Counted from the first letter of the stretch, positions 35,140 to 48,500 are shown. The stretch: 64,000 nt of DNA from Silene conica (GCA_029255685.2 CM055316.2:66541237-66605236), one strand, 5' to 3'. The notes: generated from the letters alone by a model not told the origin. Made by a program: numbers and translations.

Positions 35140-35807
35140 TAGGGGTGTTCATAATAAACCGAACCGCAATAACCGAACCGAAAAACCGAAAAACCGTACA
35201 TTTTTAAGGTTCGATTAACCGGACCGTTTTGACAAAGCGGTTCGGTGAACCGAACCGTTAAATTTATCATGGAGAAGGTTCGGTTGAGGTTCGCAATTTT
35301 AGAAAAGAGGTTAACCGCGAACCGAACCGTTCACAAAAAATAAGCAAAAAATTAAAATATTATATAAAAAATTGTTCTTTTGTTTAATTAAAAAGTGTTT
35401 TCACATTCAAAAATGGTTAAAATGATTAATATTAAAGTTTCACTTATTAATATTAAATGATTAATATTAAAATGATTAATATTAAATATTAATATTAAAG
35501 TTTCACCTATAAAATGATTAATATTAAAGTTTCACTTATTAACTTTATTGTTGAGTATAATTAAATATTAAAAATTTAATTAAACTATTAGATAAAAATC
35601 TCGAAAACTAAAGAAAAAGTTAATTTAGCATGTTTATAGGTTAACCGGTAACCGAACCGCAAATAACCGTTTAAAGTGGTTAACCGAACCGTAAATAACC
35701 GTTCGGAACGGTGCGGTTTAGGTTCGGTGTTATGCCAAACCGAACCGTGTGCGAACCGTGAATTAGATATGAGGTTCGGTGAACCGAACCGCGAATGAAC
35801 ACCCCTA
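35140..35807. mobile_element. hAT MITE with perfect 8-bp TSD
   Basis: Terminal inverted repeats TAGGGGTGTTCAT at both ends, flanked by exact GCTCATAT duplications (35132-35139, 35808-35815). Subterminal regions are arrays of ACCGAACCG/CGGTTCGGT in both orientations. Middle is AT-rich, non-coding. Confidence 0.95.
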
Positions 35808-35815
35808 GCTCATAT

Positions 35816-36401
35816 GACTCATCAATGCTATCTTCAGGAAACGGGAGTGTGATGATAGCTTTCATCTTTTCAATTAACTCGGTTACATCAAGATTCTGAT
35901 TGTCCTTGAAATCCAATGATGGGAGTATTTTGCCTCCACCTTCTCCGGTCACATAGATTGAATTCTTCTAATCACCACAACCATACCCTAAGGAGTCGAG
36001 ATATTAGTCCATGCATCACATCCCCGAAATCAAACAACAAATAAACATTATCAAAGTTCATTTAAACATTTTCTTAACATAATATATACACATAATATAG
36101 CTACATATACATACCCGAATATCTGATTAAAACAGTTCGCAATTTGTTTCCACCACCTTGCTTTTGTTGTTTCATGAGATATATTTGCTCGAAAATATTT
36201 CAATTTCAGTTGAAAAAAATGATCAACTGGAACAAGCGGTTCTCCCACCATACATGAAATTGAAGACGGTTTTATTATGTAATCAATCACAACTATAAAG
36301 TTGTTTCCGCATCCTAACCATCTCAGCATGTCAACATTCTTCATTTGCGAAGGTTTAACCTCAATAAATGAGGTTGAATTAGTAAAAAAGTCGCAGCTCA
36401 T
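35816..36401 (-). other. Unrecognised coding-like remnants
   Basis: Two minus-strand open stretches, 36401-36051 (116 codons, ending in a plausible donor GG/GTATGTAT near 36115) and 35952-35816 (LPSLDFKDNQNLDVTELIEK type composition), look protein-like rather than random AT-rich sequence. I do not recognise the family. The first is cut at its 5' side by the CACTA start at 36403, the second at its 3' side by the hAT MITE. They could be a dead host gene or more transposon code. Confidence 0.25.
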
Positions 36402-36624
36402 GCACTACTACGGAAACAGCTTATTGCGACGCTTTTCAAACCCATATTGCAACGCTACATAGCGTCGGCAGGAGTTATACCGACGCTTTAATATGCGCCG
36501 CATTTGCCTATGCCGGTACCCCCTAATGCGACGCTATTTTATTGCGTCGGTAAAGCTAGAATATAGCGCCGCGAAAATTGACGCGCTATTTCTGTGATAT
36601 AGCAGTTCTTTATACGCGCCACTA

Positions 36625-36820
36625 GAGAACATCCGACGCTTTCAAAGCGCCTCATATAATACTGCGACTATCATGTATTATGCACCGCTATGCTTATGTT
36701 CATGCGCTTTTTTTCGCCGCTGGAGAACATTTGACGCTTTCAAAGCGCCTCATATAATACTGCGACTATCATGTATTATGCACCGCTATGCTTATGTTCA
36801 GGCGCTTTTTTGCGCCGCTT
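36625..36820. repeat. 98-bp tandem duplication in the CACTA subterminal region
   Basis: Copies starting GAGAACAT at 36625 and 36723 are nearly identical (CGACGCTTTCAAAGCGCCTC and CTATGCTTATGTTCA shared). A 35-bp unit ending ATTACAATCGACAA is then repeated twice at about 36812-36880. Confidence 0.92.
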
Positions 36821-37390
36821 TTGTATTACAATCGACAAGGTTTTTTGCGCCGCTTTTGTATTACAATCGACAATATTATTTATTACACCTGTGTTTCCTA
36901 CCATATTACTTTCGAACAAACATATTTCTTGCCACAATCGGAATTACACACAATTTTTCTAGAAACAAACATATTTTAGCATTAAACAACTTTAATGTCA
37001 AATACATGTCCGAACCCCATAAGAATAAATGTATCTCAAATAAAAAATACTTCAAAATAATATCCAACTATCCGAAACAAATTTAGTTCTCTATTATTCG
37101 CAACCAACAGTAGCAAGTGACTATTTGCGGCATCTTAGAAATTCATATCTTCGGTGCCGGTTAAACAATCCTTGCGATGAAGTTTGAGCTTGTCGATACA
37201 TAAAGTAGCTTGAACATAAGATTACTGAAAATTCAAGTGAAAACAATTATCATGATCAACTTATAAGTTGAAATATTACCATTATTGACAAAAGAAGCGA
37301 CAAAATACTAATAAATTCAAAAGGAGAGAAAAGACGTAACACAAAGTGAGGATGAGAACATCAAGAGACTAAAAAAATATTACCCCACTA

Positions 37391-40300
37391 TTAATTATCA
37401 TGATCAGATTCTGGGCTAGACTCATCTGATCTAGATTCACTCGAGTCAAATGCACTTAAGGTAAAACCTACAGTATTCATCAACTTCCTTTTTACCTTGG
37501 TAATAGTGTTTCCTTGTCTTTTGATACGATTATCCATTGTTTCTATTTGGTCCTTTAGCTGACGAATCAGATACATGGTTGCCGTCTCCTCAGTTGTTGA
37601 CATATTTAAGCCGTTGGAAAAATGCAAAGTTGAAGCCTCTACAAGATCTGATGGCTTAACGCCTAGCCCAAGACCTCGAACTCGACCATATTTATCTTTT
37701 CCCAATACTTGTGCAAAAGGGTCATCATCTAAGTTCCCATCTAAGTGCTCTTGCTGTGCAACAATTTCCTTAATTTGATCCTGTAGATGTAATTGTACTA
37801 AAGTAAGACAAAGAAACATTTCCTTTAATAATTAAAATAAAGAAACTAAGACAAGACTTGTTGGCCTTGGTTTCTGTCAAATATGTAAATGGAGTATGTA
37901 ATAGTTTGTTTGATCTTAATGGAAAGTCTTACCTTTCACCTAAAAAAATAAAATAAAGAAAAGCTTCAGACAAATACCGTAACATTGGCTTCGTTCTTAT
38001 GTTGATGACATTCAAGATATATTTCGGTCCTTGTTGGAGATCTTTGTAGTGACTTTTTCTAGATAAGTCATAAATAACAAGAAGAAGAAACAAAATATAA
38101 ACAAAATAAAAGTAGAAGAAACAAAATACGATTTTTTGTTAACTAATTAAACGAGAATAGGCGTTTACCAAGTCCTCATAGATGCGTGCGTGACTCTTAG
38201 TGCCAGTGGTATGAATAGGCTTTGTCTTTGCCTTCTTATGTGAGAGCCTACTATTTGCACTTCTTTTCTGCCATATATATCAAAACGAAAGTCAAATTAC
38301 AAAGAAAAGCCTATACTAGGTACAAAAAACTAAGCAAAATCTCGGCCTTGTGATAGTCATCTTAGATTAAACTCGCTTCTCAAATGGACCTATGCAGGTT
38401 AAGAGAAGAGGATTTAGCCACGACTAAAGGAAGACCTGTAAACCAAGAAGCATAAAAATGAATACATAGAGAGGTCTGGTTCGCGAGAATGGCAGGCTTG
38501 TTTATCTGTTAATAAAGCGCGGATCACACAAACTCCTATATTTGTTTTGGTTGACATTAAACCCGGCTTTTGAAGAAAACCCTTCTTCACAAAGCTCATG
38601 CTTTGCCCTTATTTGATTTCACGAGGGGTGACAATCTGTTTGATTCAGTACATGGTCTTGCTCAGGAGAATCTTACTTCTTAGTCTGGCTCACTGGAAGG
38701 CCCATAGCTAAAGGAGCATAATTCCTATGCCACTTGCTGCCCAACACACTCTACGAATATCTTCCCAAGCACAAACACATGAGCAGACCTGTCACGCCTA
38801 AAGTATACAAACTACTGTCTGCATACTAAAACTAGTCCAGGTCATGCTACACCATCCACATATTGCAGTCCCATTAGACCACTGCCTCATTACTGCAGCA
38901 GTTACAGACCCTACATCATCACAGGTCTGATCACGCTGCATTACAACATCTCATGTGCATTCTGCATCAAATGCACAGTCATCGCTGCCTCTGCCAACCC
39001 CTACAAAACCTACCAAAAATTCTGAAATCACAGCACAAGCAGCATCAGCCCTAAAAGCTAAACGCTGCAATGCTCATCTTGCCATATATAACCCCTCTCA
39101 GGACCAGAAACTTGCTGCTATTTGTTATCCTATTAACTTCAGTCAGAGCAGACTACATCTGCATGCAGTCTGCTCGTTCCCAGCACCTTCCAACAGCCTA
39201 CGAATGCTATCAGAAGTGCTCACGTTTAGTCTGCTACCCAGTTGCAAACCCAACATCAACCATGCCATTGACGCACTTATCAGCATTCCACTTCTAAGTT
39301 TATGGCCTCTAGTATTTACTCGTAGCTATCAGATGACCCATCATAATAATAACTGCGTTCATAATTTTAAAATACCTAAAAACATATCGTCCTTCATCTG
39401 ATCTCCAAAAGTTAACAATACTTATCCATTGATCGTTTACCACATCCGGTGGAACGTTATTCTGCAACTCTGTTATGTTTGCATCATCTGAATAATGTTT
39501 TCCTTTTAAAAGACACTTGAAATCTCTCCATTTATGGCCTATTGACTTCAATATCCATTTCTCGAGTATCTTCGGATAGAGAAACCTTTTCTACATATGC
39601 CATATAGACAAGAAAAAGTGAGTGAACTCAAGCACGTAAATGACAGATAGTGGATACAAACATGAGGAATGGCAGATATGCTCTGATGTTGAGTGCAGAC
39701 AGTCGGGAAATGCTCATGCTCTGAGCTGAGATAACTTAACAAGCCCTCTCTCACATCGTCTCAATAATCAATACTCACGCACATTCGGTTTTATTTGAGT
39801 TGAAACAAGTTCATTCAGTTATCCATTGGTTGTGCGCATAAATGACAGATAGGGGATACAAACATGGGGACTGGCAGGCACAAATATGAGGACTGGCAAA
39901 AAATGCTCATGCTCTGGAGTCTGGACTGGCAGAAAATGCAAATATGAGGACTGCAAATATGCTCTGGAAGTACTAAATGATGTATAGGCTGATGAGCTAC
40001 ATTGCCTATATATTGCAATCAAACAAAATCAACAAAACTAAGTACTCACATGATATATTTCATTACCTTCTCAAATCAGCTATATTACCTACATAACACT
40101 AGTCAGATACTCAGATGAGACAACGCCCCATCCCATCCCATATTCAAACACCATTCCACCAAATTCTGCTATTATACACCATACAACATCTTACCACAAA
40201 CTAACCATTCTTCCTACACCTATATATATAATTTAACAAGCACTCTCTCACATCGTCTCAATAATCAATACTCACGCACATTCGGTTTTATCTGAGTTGA

Positions 40301-41134
40301 AACAAGTTCAGTCAATTAGCCATTGGTTGTGCGCATAAATGACAGACATGGGATACAAACATGAGGACTGGCAGACACAAATATGAGGACCGGCAGAAAA
40401 TGCTCATGCTCTGGAGTCTGGACTGGCAGAAAATGCAAATATGAGGACTGCAAATATGCTCTAGCAGTACTAAATGATGTATAGGCTGATGAATCAAATA
40501 TATATAAACCAAATACGAGTGGCTGCAAATACGAGACTGGTAGATATGCTCTCACATTTCAGTTTTGAATCAAATATATATAAACCAAATATATAACAAT
40601 AATGGTACTAATACAAAGTTTTGAATCCCTTTTAACTGAACTTCTTTCAGAATCAAGGTCTGATTGTTTGCCTTATTGCCCTTTTTTAAGTGATCCCATC
40701 GGGTATAACATAATGAGCAAAGACCTCCTTTTCTAGCTATTGTCCCACAAAAATATCCAAGCGCCCCTCCTTCATCCCCTATAGGTTGGTTTGATTTGTT
40801 TATCTCAACAACTACTCGATTTCCTTCTGGTAAGTTCCATATATCTGCAAGAACAGTTTTCCCACGAGTTCTTTTTCCGTCGGGATCTAAAAAATGATAA
40901 GATCACTTTGATATGAAATATCAATGTACCTACAAACTGTATTATAAAGTGAATGTTGATTTTACCTTGTACAACACACTCATATGTCCGTCCCTCATTT
41001 TCATGCTGAGTTGATTCTAAATTTTGATCTTTATTTTGACTTGAAGATCTGGAATGCTCAGTTGAGTTGTTCTCTCTTTGATCTGCTTGGCTGCTACTTT
41101 GTCTAGTAATCCGGAGATTCTTAGCCTTAGCCAT
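37391..41134 (-). pseudogene. Ptta/En/Spm plant transposase (TNPA-like ORF of CACTA), multi-exon, probably decayed
   Basis: Recognisable blocks in transcription order: start MAKAKNLRITRQSSSQ (41134-40966, donor GTAAAA); RGKTVLADIWNLPEG and NQPIGDEGGALGYFCGTIAR (~40889-40620); LKSIGHKWRDFK and VPPDVVNDQWISIVNFW (~39590-39360); KTKPIHTTGTKSHARIYEDL (~38272-38170); and the C-terminal DDDPFAQVLGKDKYGRVRGL with an acidic tail (37819-37391). These match the PF03004 family that accompanies TNP2 in plant CACTA elements. Introns contain direct repeats and an unexplained ~900-bp segment (38400-39300). A full continuous reading frame was not assembled, so activity is doubtful. Confidence 0.72.
39729..40494. 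repeat. Direct repeat pair within the CACTA intron
   Basis: 39729-39999 and 40228-40494 share CTCTCACATCGTCTCAATAA, TGGTTGTGCGCATAAATGAC and ATGCTCTGGAGTCTGGACTG with few differences. A third decayed version lies at about 39640-39725. Confidence 0.9.
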
Positions 41135-41342
41135 TTTCCCTGTCAACTTTAAGCTTTGTCAACAAATTATTTAGTTCCATTAAAAAAAGTTCCAACACAA
41201 GTTCAGAAATTAAAGCTAGCTAGCACACAATGACTTTCACAAATAAAAACCATGACTTAGTTTGAAGCTTATTATTCAAAACATAAAAGAACAACCAATA
41301 TTTCATAAAAAAATCTTAATAAATGAAAATCAAATCTAGCAG

Positions 41343-41700
41343 CTAGATAGTATTTTCAGTCATATCAACCAAAGTTCCTTCGACACCATGCCTAACCCAA
41401 CTAGGATTTTCATGCGAGTTTAAATATAAGTTTTTCAGAAATGAAACATGATATGGCTCAATTTCTTCATCCTCACTCAATTCATCGTCACCAATGTCGT
41501 TAACATGTTTCGATTTCATCTTCAAAGCAACAGACCATTCTACATTAACTTGGTCTTGAATATATAACACTTGCTCAGCTTGTGTGACAAATATATATGG
41601 CTCATCTGTCAGGGTTTCGCCACTATGTAGACGAGATAAATTAACAAGTGTAAAACCATACTCATCTTGCTTTGTTCCTCTTCCAGAAGTTGTATACTAT
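41343..41700 (-). pseudogene. TNP2-type CACTA transposase C-terminus (DUF4216), truncated
   Basis: The minus-strand frame reads DEYGFTLVNLSRLHSGETLT, then VLYIQDQVNVEWSVALKMK and an acidic DELSEDEEIEPYHV tail, ending at a stop at 41343. This is the DUF4216-containing end of CACTA transposase. The catalytic transposase 21 domain and the DUF4218 region are not present in the 770 bases left before the right terminus, so TNP2 is mostly deleted. Confidence 0.75.
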
Positions 41701-42473
41701 CCACCTCCCTGTTACCTTTCCTAAGATTTGTGCCCGAGTAAATGGAGTAGTTCCTCAGAGTAGGAGTCTCTGATGCATCGTAATCTGGATGTGCAGAATC
41801 TAGTGCTTCTATTTCCGGCCTGTCCTTTTCTGAGCTTAGGAAGGATTTACCATTTCCTAACACGTATTCAACATAGCAGATTTGCAGGGAGTTTGGGACT
41901 GCACAGATGCTGTAAATGGCAGAACATTAGAGTTTCTGAATTGCAGATAGCAGGTCAGTGGGTTAGAAGCAGGTCTGGTGCATTGTATGCGCAGAATAGC
42001 TTCTGAACTTCTGGAAATAGTGGTCGAGAGTGTGGAATTGAGCTTTCAGAGGCAGCATATTTTGTTTGCTAAAGGGCTGCTGTTTCATGAATGAGGATTT
42101 GAGCTTGAATGAGACGTTGCAGAGCGTTCAACATAGCAGATTGATACAACTCAGCACAGTTATTTAGAATAATTACAGTGTTATATAGTCATTGAGCATT
42201 GTATATTTTTGTATGTGTTATTTAGAATAATTACAAAAATCATGTAAGATTCTCTTGTGAAAAAATATATTTGAGAGTTATTATATTTAAATAATTTGTT
42301 TGCATTATTTAAATTGTGAAAAACAAAAAAAAAATTTAAGACCTATTTGCGGCGTTTTTTTTTCCGCCGCAAATAGCATTTTCTATTTGCGGCCCTCTTA
42401 TTTGTTGCTGCACCAAAAACGCCACAAATGACCATTATTTTGACGCCGCAAAAAGCCTTTTTTTCTACTAGTG

Positions 42474-43031
42474 ACATAACTGAGTAAGAAAACCCCTACC
42501 TTAAGGCAAATTACACAAAAGCAAAGATCCAATCAAGTTGTACACTTCTACGAAATCTCCTCCTAAGATAACATACAACTTATTACTAACGATCGTCACA
42601 TGCATAATCTTAAGTCAATAATACTAACTAACGATTAAGAACTTACTTGCGACGACACGAGGCTAGGATGATCGGCGCAACTAAACTCCGATAGGTAATC
42701 TAGGGATTTAGGGAAAACTTTTTGAGAGAAAAGTTACTGATGCGACAGAAAACTTAGGGTACAATAACCTTTTAATCTCCGAAATTCTTTTATAAACTTA
42801 CTACAACGCTGATACGGAAAGACGTACTCAACCGAGTACCGCATGTACTAGCCCGAGTTGGACCAGCTCGACCGAGTTCCACCTACTCGACCTAGTCCGC
42901 TTAATCTACCGAGTTTGCAGTATTCGACTGAGTTGGGATGAACTTTAGCAACCAACTCTAACCTGGGTGTACTCGACCGAGTATAGTCAACTCGACTGAG
43001 TAACCCATATGTCTAAGAAATGCGTGTTACA
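42474..43031 (-). repeat. LTR fragment with ACTCGACCGAGTA repeats
   Basis: On the minus strand it starts TGTAACACGCATTTCTTAGA, an LTR-like start, followed by several copies of TACTCGGTCGAGTA / ACTCAGTCGAGTTG. It is cut on the left by the CACTA terminus. No internal retroelement domain lies next to it. Confidence 0.45.
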
Positions 43032-45571
43032 GTTTTATTTACGGCTTAATACCTAACAAGCAATTAACTCTAAATTTATGGTAGCAATCAAATTCTAGAA
43101 CCTGTATACTTTAATGCTTATATACTTTAATGAATGATGTACTCCTATAATCTCATATTAGGCTTATAACTTCATGATTTGTAATTGTAACAAACAATAT
43201 ATGTATATCTTTAAATAACGAACATTATTCTTACCCGATACTGATTTTCACAAGCAGTTTTTTGAGTCATACTCATTTATGGACATGATTTACTCAATCA
43301 TGGATATGAATGTCCATTATATTCTTATCATTTTCTTGCAAACATTTTCTATCTTATCACAATATCAATTCATCCTCTAAAATTAGACACTCAACCAACC
43401 ATCTACCATTGGCCACCAACCACCACGTACTGCCACCAATCACCACCGCCCCCTACTATGCACTGAGAGTCTGAGACTCACCCACCGGAGCATCCCCACT
43501 CAAACCCGCACAAACCAACCACTCCTTTCATTCTCCTCTCTCATATATGCCAAAAGGTAGTGGTACACGACGGTGGTGGCTGGCTATAACCAGTAATTCA
43601 CGCAAGCAAGAGTTCAGGTGGTGTGGCGATCTAGTTTGTTGTTTTACGTGTCCCCAGTTAATGAGAATTGTTTTTTTATAATCTTGCTCAACTGCACACA
43701 ATTGCACAAGACTGAAAATTTACCACCGACAATGACACAAATTCCAACCATATATACAAAAATCTTCAACTTATCAAAATACACTCAATACTCCACTGCT
43801 CTAATAGCAACCACAATAATGGCTCATGTTCACATTAAGTTCATTTGCCGCCACGTCACCGCCACATCACTAAAGTACAAACTCAACCTTATAGAACCAA
43901 TGTTAACAATAGTACACGTTCATCCAAATTTATAAATGAGTCTCACTCACAATCCACTCACTACTAACTTTTAATTTGTACACATAAAATACTCAAAGAT
44001 GGGTCCCATGTACAGTGATGAACCAAGTTCTTCTGCACAAACGTTCATCTATGAACGAAAGACAAATGGTACTCAACAATGGTGTCAATTCGCTCATTTG
44101 TTATGAACCCCTCCAATGAACACCATTGCTAATGCCCTAAGATCTTTTACCAATCTAAATTTATTATGTCGTGAGATGTAAAGCTCGTCGATATAATGTA
44201 TGACCCGTACAACCTGGTATTTGTACTGTACTTGATTACTAAGTACATTACAATGATACGACACCAAAGTTACCCAAAAACAAGACTCGCATATTCCTAA
44301 CTGAATTTTGGCGTAAATAATGAAACATTGAACTTAATTTCTTATACTCATACTCCGTAACGTAATTTATGCACAACTAAAAGAGCTAATAATACAAACG
44401 TACAGGATTATAGTTTTTCAGATTCATCTGATTCAATTGGGTCACTTCTCAATTATCATCCGGTTGTTAGTAGGCTTTGAGAGCAATGTGAGTATATTAG
44501 AAGAAGGTCTTAATTAACAAGAACTGATACACAAAATCCAGGTCGATGCTTTCGGTTGCAAAGTATTCAAGTTGAGGTTTCATGTGAATGTGTTGCTCCA
44601 TCTTCATTGTCAATTATTCGTTGATAATATTTACTAATTTCATTAGTATAAATTAATCTAATCTCTCTAATTTGATATAAAGTTAATAAAATTAAAACTA
44701 TTACTTGATTAATCTGAGAATTATCGTCTATAATTGATTAATTTGACAGATTTGATTAAATTTGTGAGAAAGAGAATTAAAGTGTTTGTGTATGTTGTTT
44801 TTTGTGTGAAGGGTTTGTAATGAAAAACAAATGGCAAAAAGTTCATTAAAGAGTAAATTGCATCGATGAAAGAGCAACTACGTTCTTTTTGTACATTATT
44901 AGGAATTGTTAATTAAAAATAAACAAACGATTGAATGAGTAAAAGTGTACATTAAATTGTCTTGACTCTTAAGTCTTAAGATCCATGAGAAAAAGTTTTG
45001 AACTTCTCCAAATGAAGTCAACAATATTAAAAATATTCCAAAATAGGAAACAAATAGAATTAAAAAATTTTAAAATAGGTTCATCATTGAATAACATGTC
45101 CGAAGCTTTCACAAATCACGACAGGGGATTGGAATTGTTAACTATTATTTCATTTTTTTAAATAAAATAGGCTATTCTTATTCTTATTTTAGAGGAACTA
45201 AATTCCTAACTTTTTTCTTATTTCTCATTTATAAAAAAAATGAAATGAAATGGGTTAAATCTTATTTCTGACACAATATTTTAAAAAAATTAATGACATT
45301 TATCACACGTTGTAGTTTAGTAGCTACAGTAACAAACTTGAAGTATACTCATTCCTGAAAAGTCAATTACTTAATCGCGTTGTTTATTTGATTAGAAACT
45401 TCCAATATTTTGTCACTATAAACATTAAAACGACGCGTTTTACCTACTCTTTCATTTTACCAACAACAAAATCTATTTTTTCCCCAATTTGTCACTTCTT
45501 CCTTCATTTTATCAACTTTCTTCATCAACTCAATCGGAATCGTTCGGGTTTTGAAAGTAGGGTTCTAAAAA
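43032..45571. other. Intergenic region and FIS1 upstream sequence
   Basis: No convincing gene. Around 43400-44150 a CA-rich stretch ends with AACACCATTGCTAATGCCCT, which resembles one end of PIF/Harbinger-type MITEs, but a matching left end was not found. The pyrimidine-rich leader just upstream of 45572 (CTTCTTCCTTCATTTT) is consistent with a plant 5' UTR. Confidence 0.4.
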
Positions 45572-48500
45572 ATGGATGCGAAAATCGGCCAATTCTTCGA
45601 ATCCGTAGGCAATTTCTTTGGAGGTGGCGATCATATCCCTTGGTGCGATCCTGATACCATCTCTGTATGTTTATCTCTCTTTGTTGTTACTTAATTTACG
45701 CTTTTTTGTTTGCAATCTCAGTTACTTATCGTTTCGTTGAATTTGTAATCATCGGTTTCGTCTGTGTTTTTGTTGTATGTTCAAATTTCATTTCCAAGTG
45801 TTTTCACGGATTTGGTGGAAAGTTGGTGACGAAATGGTGATGGTAATTTGATCGCTGTGTTGCTTTTGAATTTTGATATATGTGGTTGATGGAGAAATTA
45901 TTGGAAAATAAAATTACACTTTCTCGATCGTTTTCGAGACCTGTGAATTGTGAGTTCTGTGTAGATTCAGAGGTTTTGTCAAGAGTGGAGAAGGAGAAGT
46001 AAGGTGTAAACGGGGGTTTAGAACATTAAAGAGATTTAGCGACCATGGATGGTGCTTAGGTGTAGCCAAAATTACCAGAGAGCTGGTTCAGCTTTAATGT
46101 GATTTTTTATTTATGGGGTTTTTAAATGCATAACTTTTATTTTGTATCCGAGAAAAAGATTAACAATGTAAAATCTTAGTTATCGGGAAACCATTGGGGT
46201 AAGACCCCACTACATTAATAGTGGTCACGTCACTGTGCATAGGTATCATACTATCACACCATGCCACGCGATTTGCTGTTGGGCGATTTTATGTAATTGT
46301 CGATGTTGGTTAATTTCACTAGGAAGGCGTGGAAATATTTCAGTTTGGCTGTTTTATATGTAAAACTTGCATATAGTTGAGCATGCTTCAGATAAACTTA
46401 CGCAAGAAAAGAATGGATGCTCAATTTTTTTTGAATTTCTTGTGTTTCTTCGTTGTACCTGAGTGTTGGTATTTGTGGTTCTGTGTATCAGTGTATGTAC
46501 TTGTATTTGTTCGCTGCATGGAAATTACAGCTCTCTTCCAGTTTTCGAATTCTTGTAATAGATTTATAAGCAAAAGAGAGAAGGTATGATGGGTTGTAAT
46601 ATATGTTTCCTATTGTCAGAGCATTGAAAGAGAGGTAGCAGAAGCTGCTAATGGTGCTTCAGAGGAACAGAAAGGTGAAAGTCTCATGCGGCTATCATGG
46701 GCTCTTGTCCATTCAAGACGTCCTGAGGATGTGCAGCGAGGAATAGCCATGGTTGAAGGTAACTACAAATACCTTACCTATGCTACCAAGAATTCTTATG
46801 TTTTGATTATTGTATTTGGATGTTATTAATGCTGTGGGCCTGTTGTCAACTTGCCCGTTGTGATTGTGTTGTAGTTAGGAATATCGTTATAATTTTTTTT
46901 TGAAAAGGGACCAAAGCTGCTTAGCATATCTCAAAAATTTTAATATTTTATAGCAAAGTCATTAAGCTAACTTCCAATTGCCTCCGAAATTGGGAAAAAG
47001 AAATCCGATCCTTTTATGATAGTTCTATCTCAACTACAACCGCAACAGCATTACCTTAGTGCCTCAACAACTCCCACCTAGTAGTTAGTAACAAAAAGGG
47101 TCTGTTTCCGAATTCTATTTCCGCTCCAAAACTTCAATTATTTTACTTTAAGCACTTAAAAAAGGTTCCCCCAAAAATATATACTACCTCCGATTTCCTA
47201 TGATGTTCCCCTTTCCGTTTTGGTCTAATAACATTGATGTTCCCTCTTTCCTCTTTTGGACAACGTTGTGTGGTCCAAAATCAATTTCATGTGGAGTCAT
47301 GTGTATTGTGTGGTCCAAATTAATGTCCTTATTTCTTGTATTAAAATCAAAAGGGAACAACACAAGAAATCGGAAAGAGTATATATATTACAAAAATGGA
47401 AAACGAATGGTACATAAAATATGTTCTCTATAATGATTAGTAGACAAAAATGGAAAACGAATGGTACATAAAATATGTTTTCTATAATGATTGGTAGACA
47501 ACTGTTGCTGAGCGTCTTTATCTGGTTTTTGCGTCATGATCCCAACTACTTTTGAATGTTCTGACATGTGTTTCCGATTTGGCGATGACTTTGAGTTGTT
47601 TACAGGCCACGGGGTAAAATAAAGTTACAAGACCAAGACATCTTATGTAGATTTGAAGATGTCACTTGGCATCTAGAATTCGGGAAATAAGAAAATACAC
47701 CATTTTTTTCATTCTGTTGGCTGCATTTTTTTTCCTTGTTTCAATTGTCGTTTGACTTCATTCAATGTGCCTCAAAACTGGACTTTACCTGTGTATTTAG
47801 ATGTTAATTCTTTTCTGTATTCAGTATTTGACTACCTAGGGTAAAGTCCTTGGTTAGAAAGTACTGTGTTAATACTCCATATTTGATTCCTGTTTCCTTC
47901 TTCCCTAAGGAAATTGAATAATATAAGCCACCATCTATGGCTTTCGCTTACGAACCATCTTTCATGGCAGCATCTCTAGCCAATACTAGCAATAGTCCCC
48001 TGCAAACAAGAGAGAAGGCATATTTGCTGGCTGTGGGATATTATAGGAGCGGTGATTTTGCCAGGAGTAGGCAACTTGTAGATCAATGTCTGGAGGTAAT
48101 CTTGGATCTCTGCTCTATGCATGATCACAGTCTTGTGATTCCAACATGATTCTGTCCTTTTTAACTGTATCATGGTCCTTCTGTATTAGATCTTGTATTT
48201 TTCACAGTTTTGGTTCATGCTTGTCTAATATGCCGTGCAGTGATATGCTGATTATACGATATTAATAGGCTTGAGAAATTTATAAGTTGGAATTTCTGTT
48301 ATTATCTTTGTGGCATGATTTGATCGGTTAGTTCTTCACTAATGCTCATAAACATCACTACATGTTAGGGAAATACAATTCAGTTATTCTTGAAAAATTG
48401 GCTGATGCAAATGTCCGGATGTTTATTAAATTGTTCACGCTTGTGCTCAAAAATGTTGTATTTCATATTTTGCAATAATTTAAGTTTTTTTTAAGTGGAT

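Larger units (their letters stand above)
36403..42473 (-). mobile_element. CACTA (En/Spm) element or composite with transposase exons
   Basis: Left end CACTACTACGGAAACAGC with subterminal GCGACGCT/AGCGTCGG repeats; right end ...TTTTTCTACTAGTG with subterminal TTTGCGGCG/CGCCGCAAAT repeats. Inside, on the minus strand, are a DUF4216-type piece of the TNP2 transposase and a multi-exon Ptta/En/Spm-type protein. The two termini differ beyond CACTA and the flanking triplets (ATG, ACA) do not match, so this may be two CACTA elements fused by deletion rather than one clean insertion. Confidence 0.7.

Noticed and set aside
36673..37086. 137-codon frame with repeated YYAPLCLCS motifs
   Set aside because: It follows the 98-bp tandem repeat in CACTA subterminal DNA; the motifs are a by-product of the duplication.
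38955..39401. 148-codon plus-strand frame
   Set aside because: Lies in an intron of the minus-strand CACTA transposase gene, has no domain, and its 3' part overlaps the conserved transposase exon on the other strand.
39815..40555. Repeated LPVQTPEHEHFLPV-type frames suggesting a small repeat-protein family
   Set aside because: Both copies are translations of one direct DNA repeat in the CACTA intron; no start context or homology.
43497..44141. Possible PIF/Harbinger MITE
   Set aside because: Only the right edge (CACCATTGCTAATGCCCT) looks right; the left edge does not mirror it and no TTA/TAA duplication was found.
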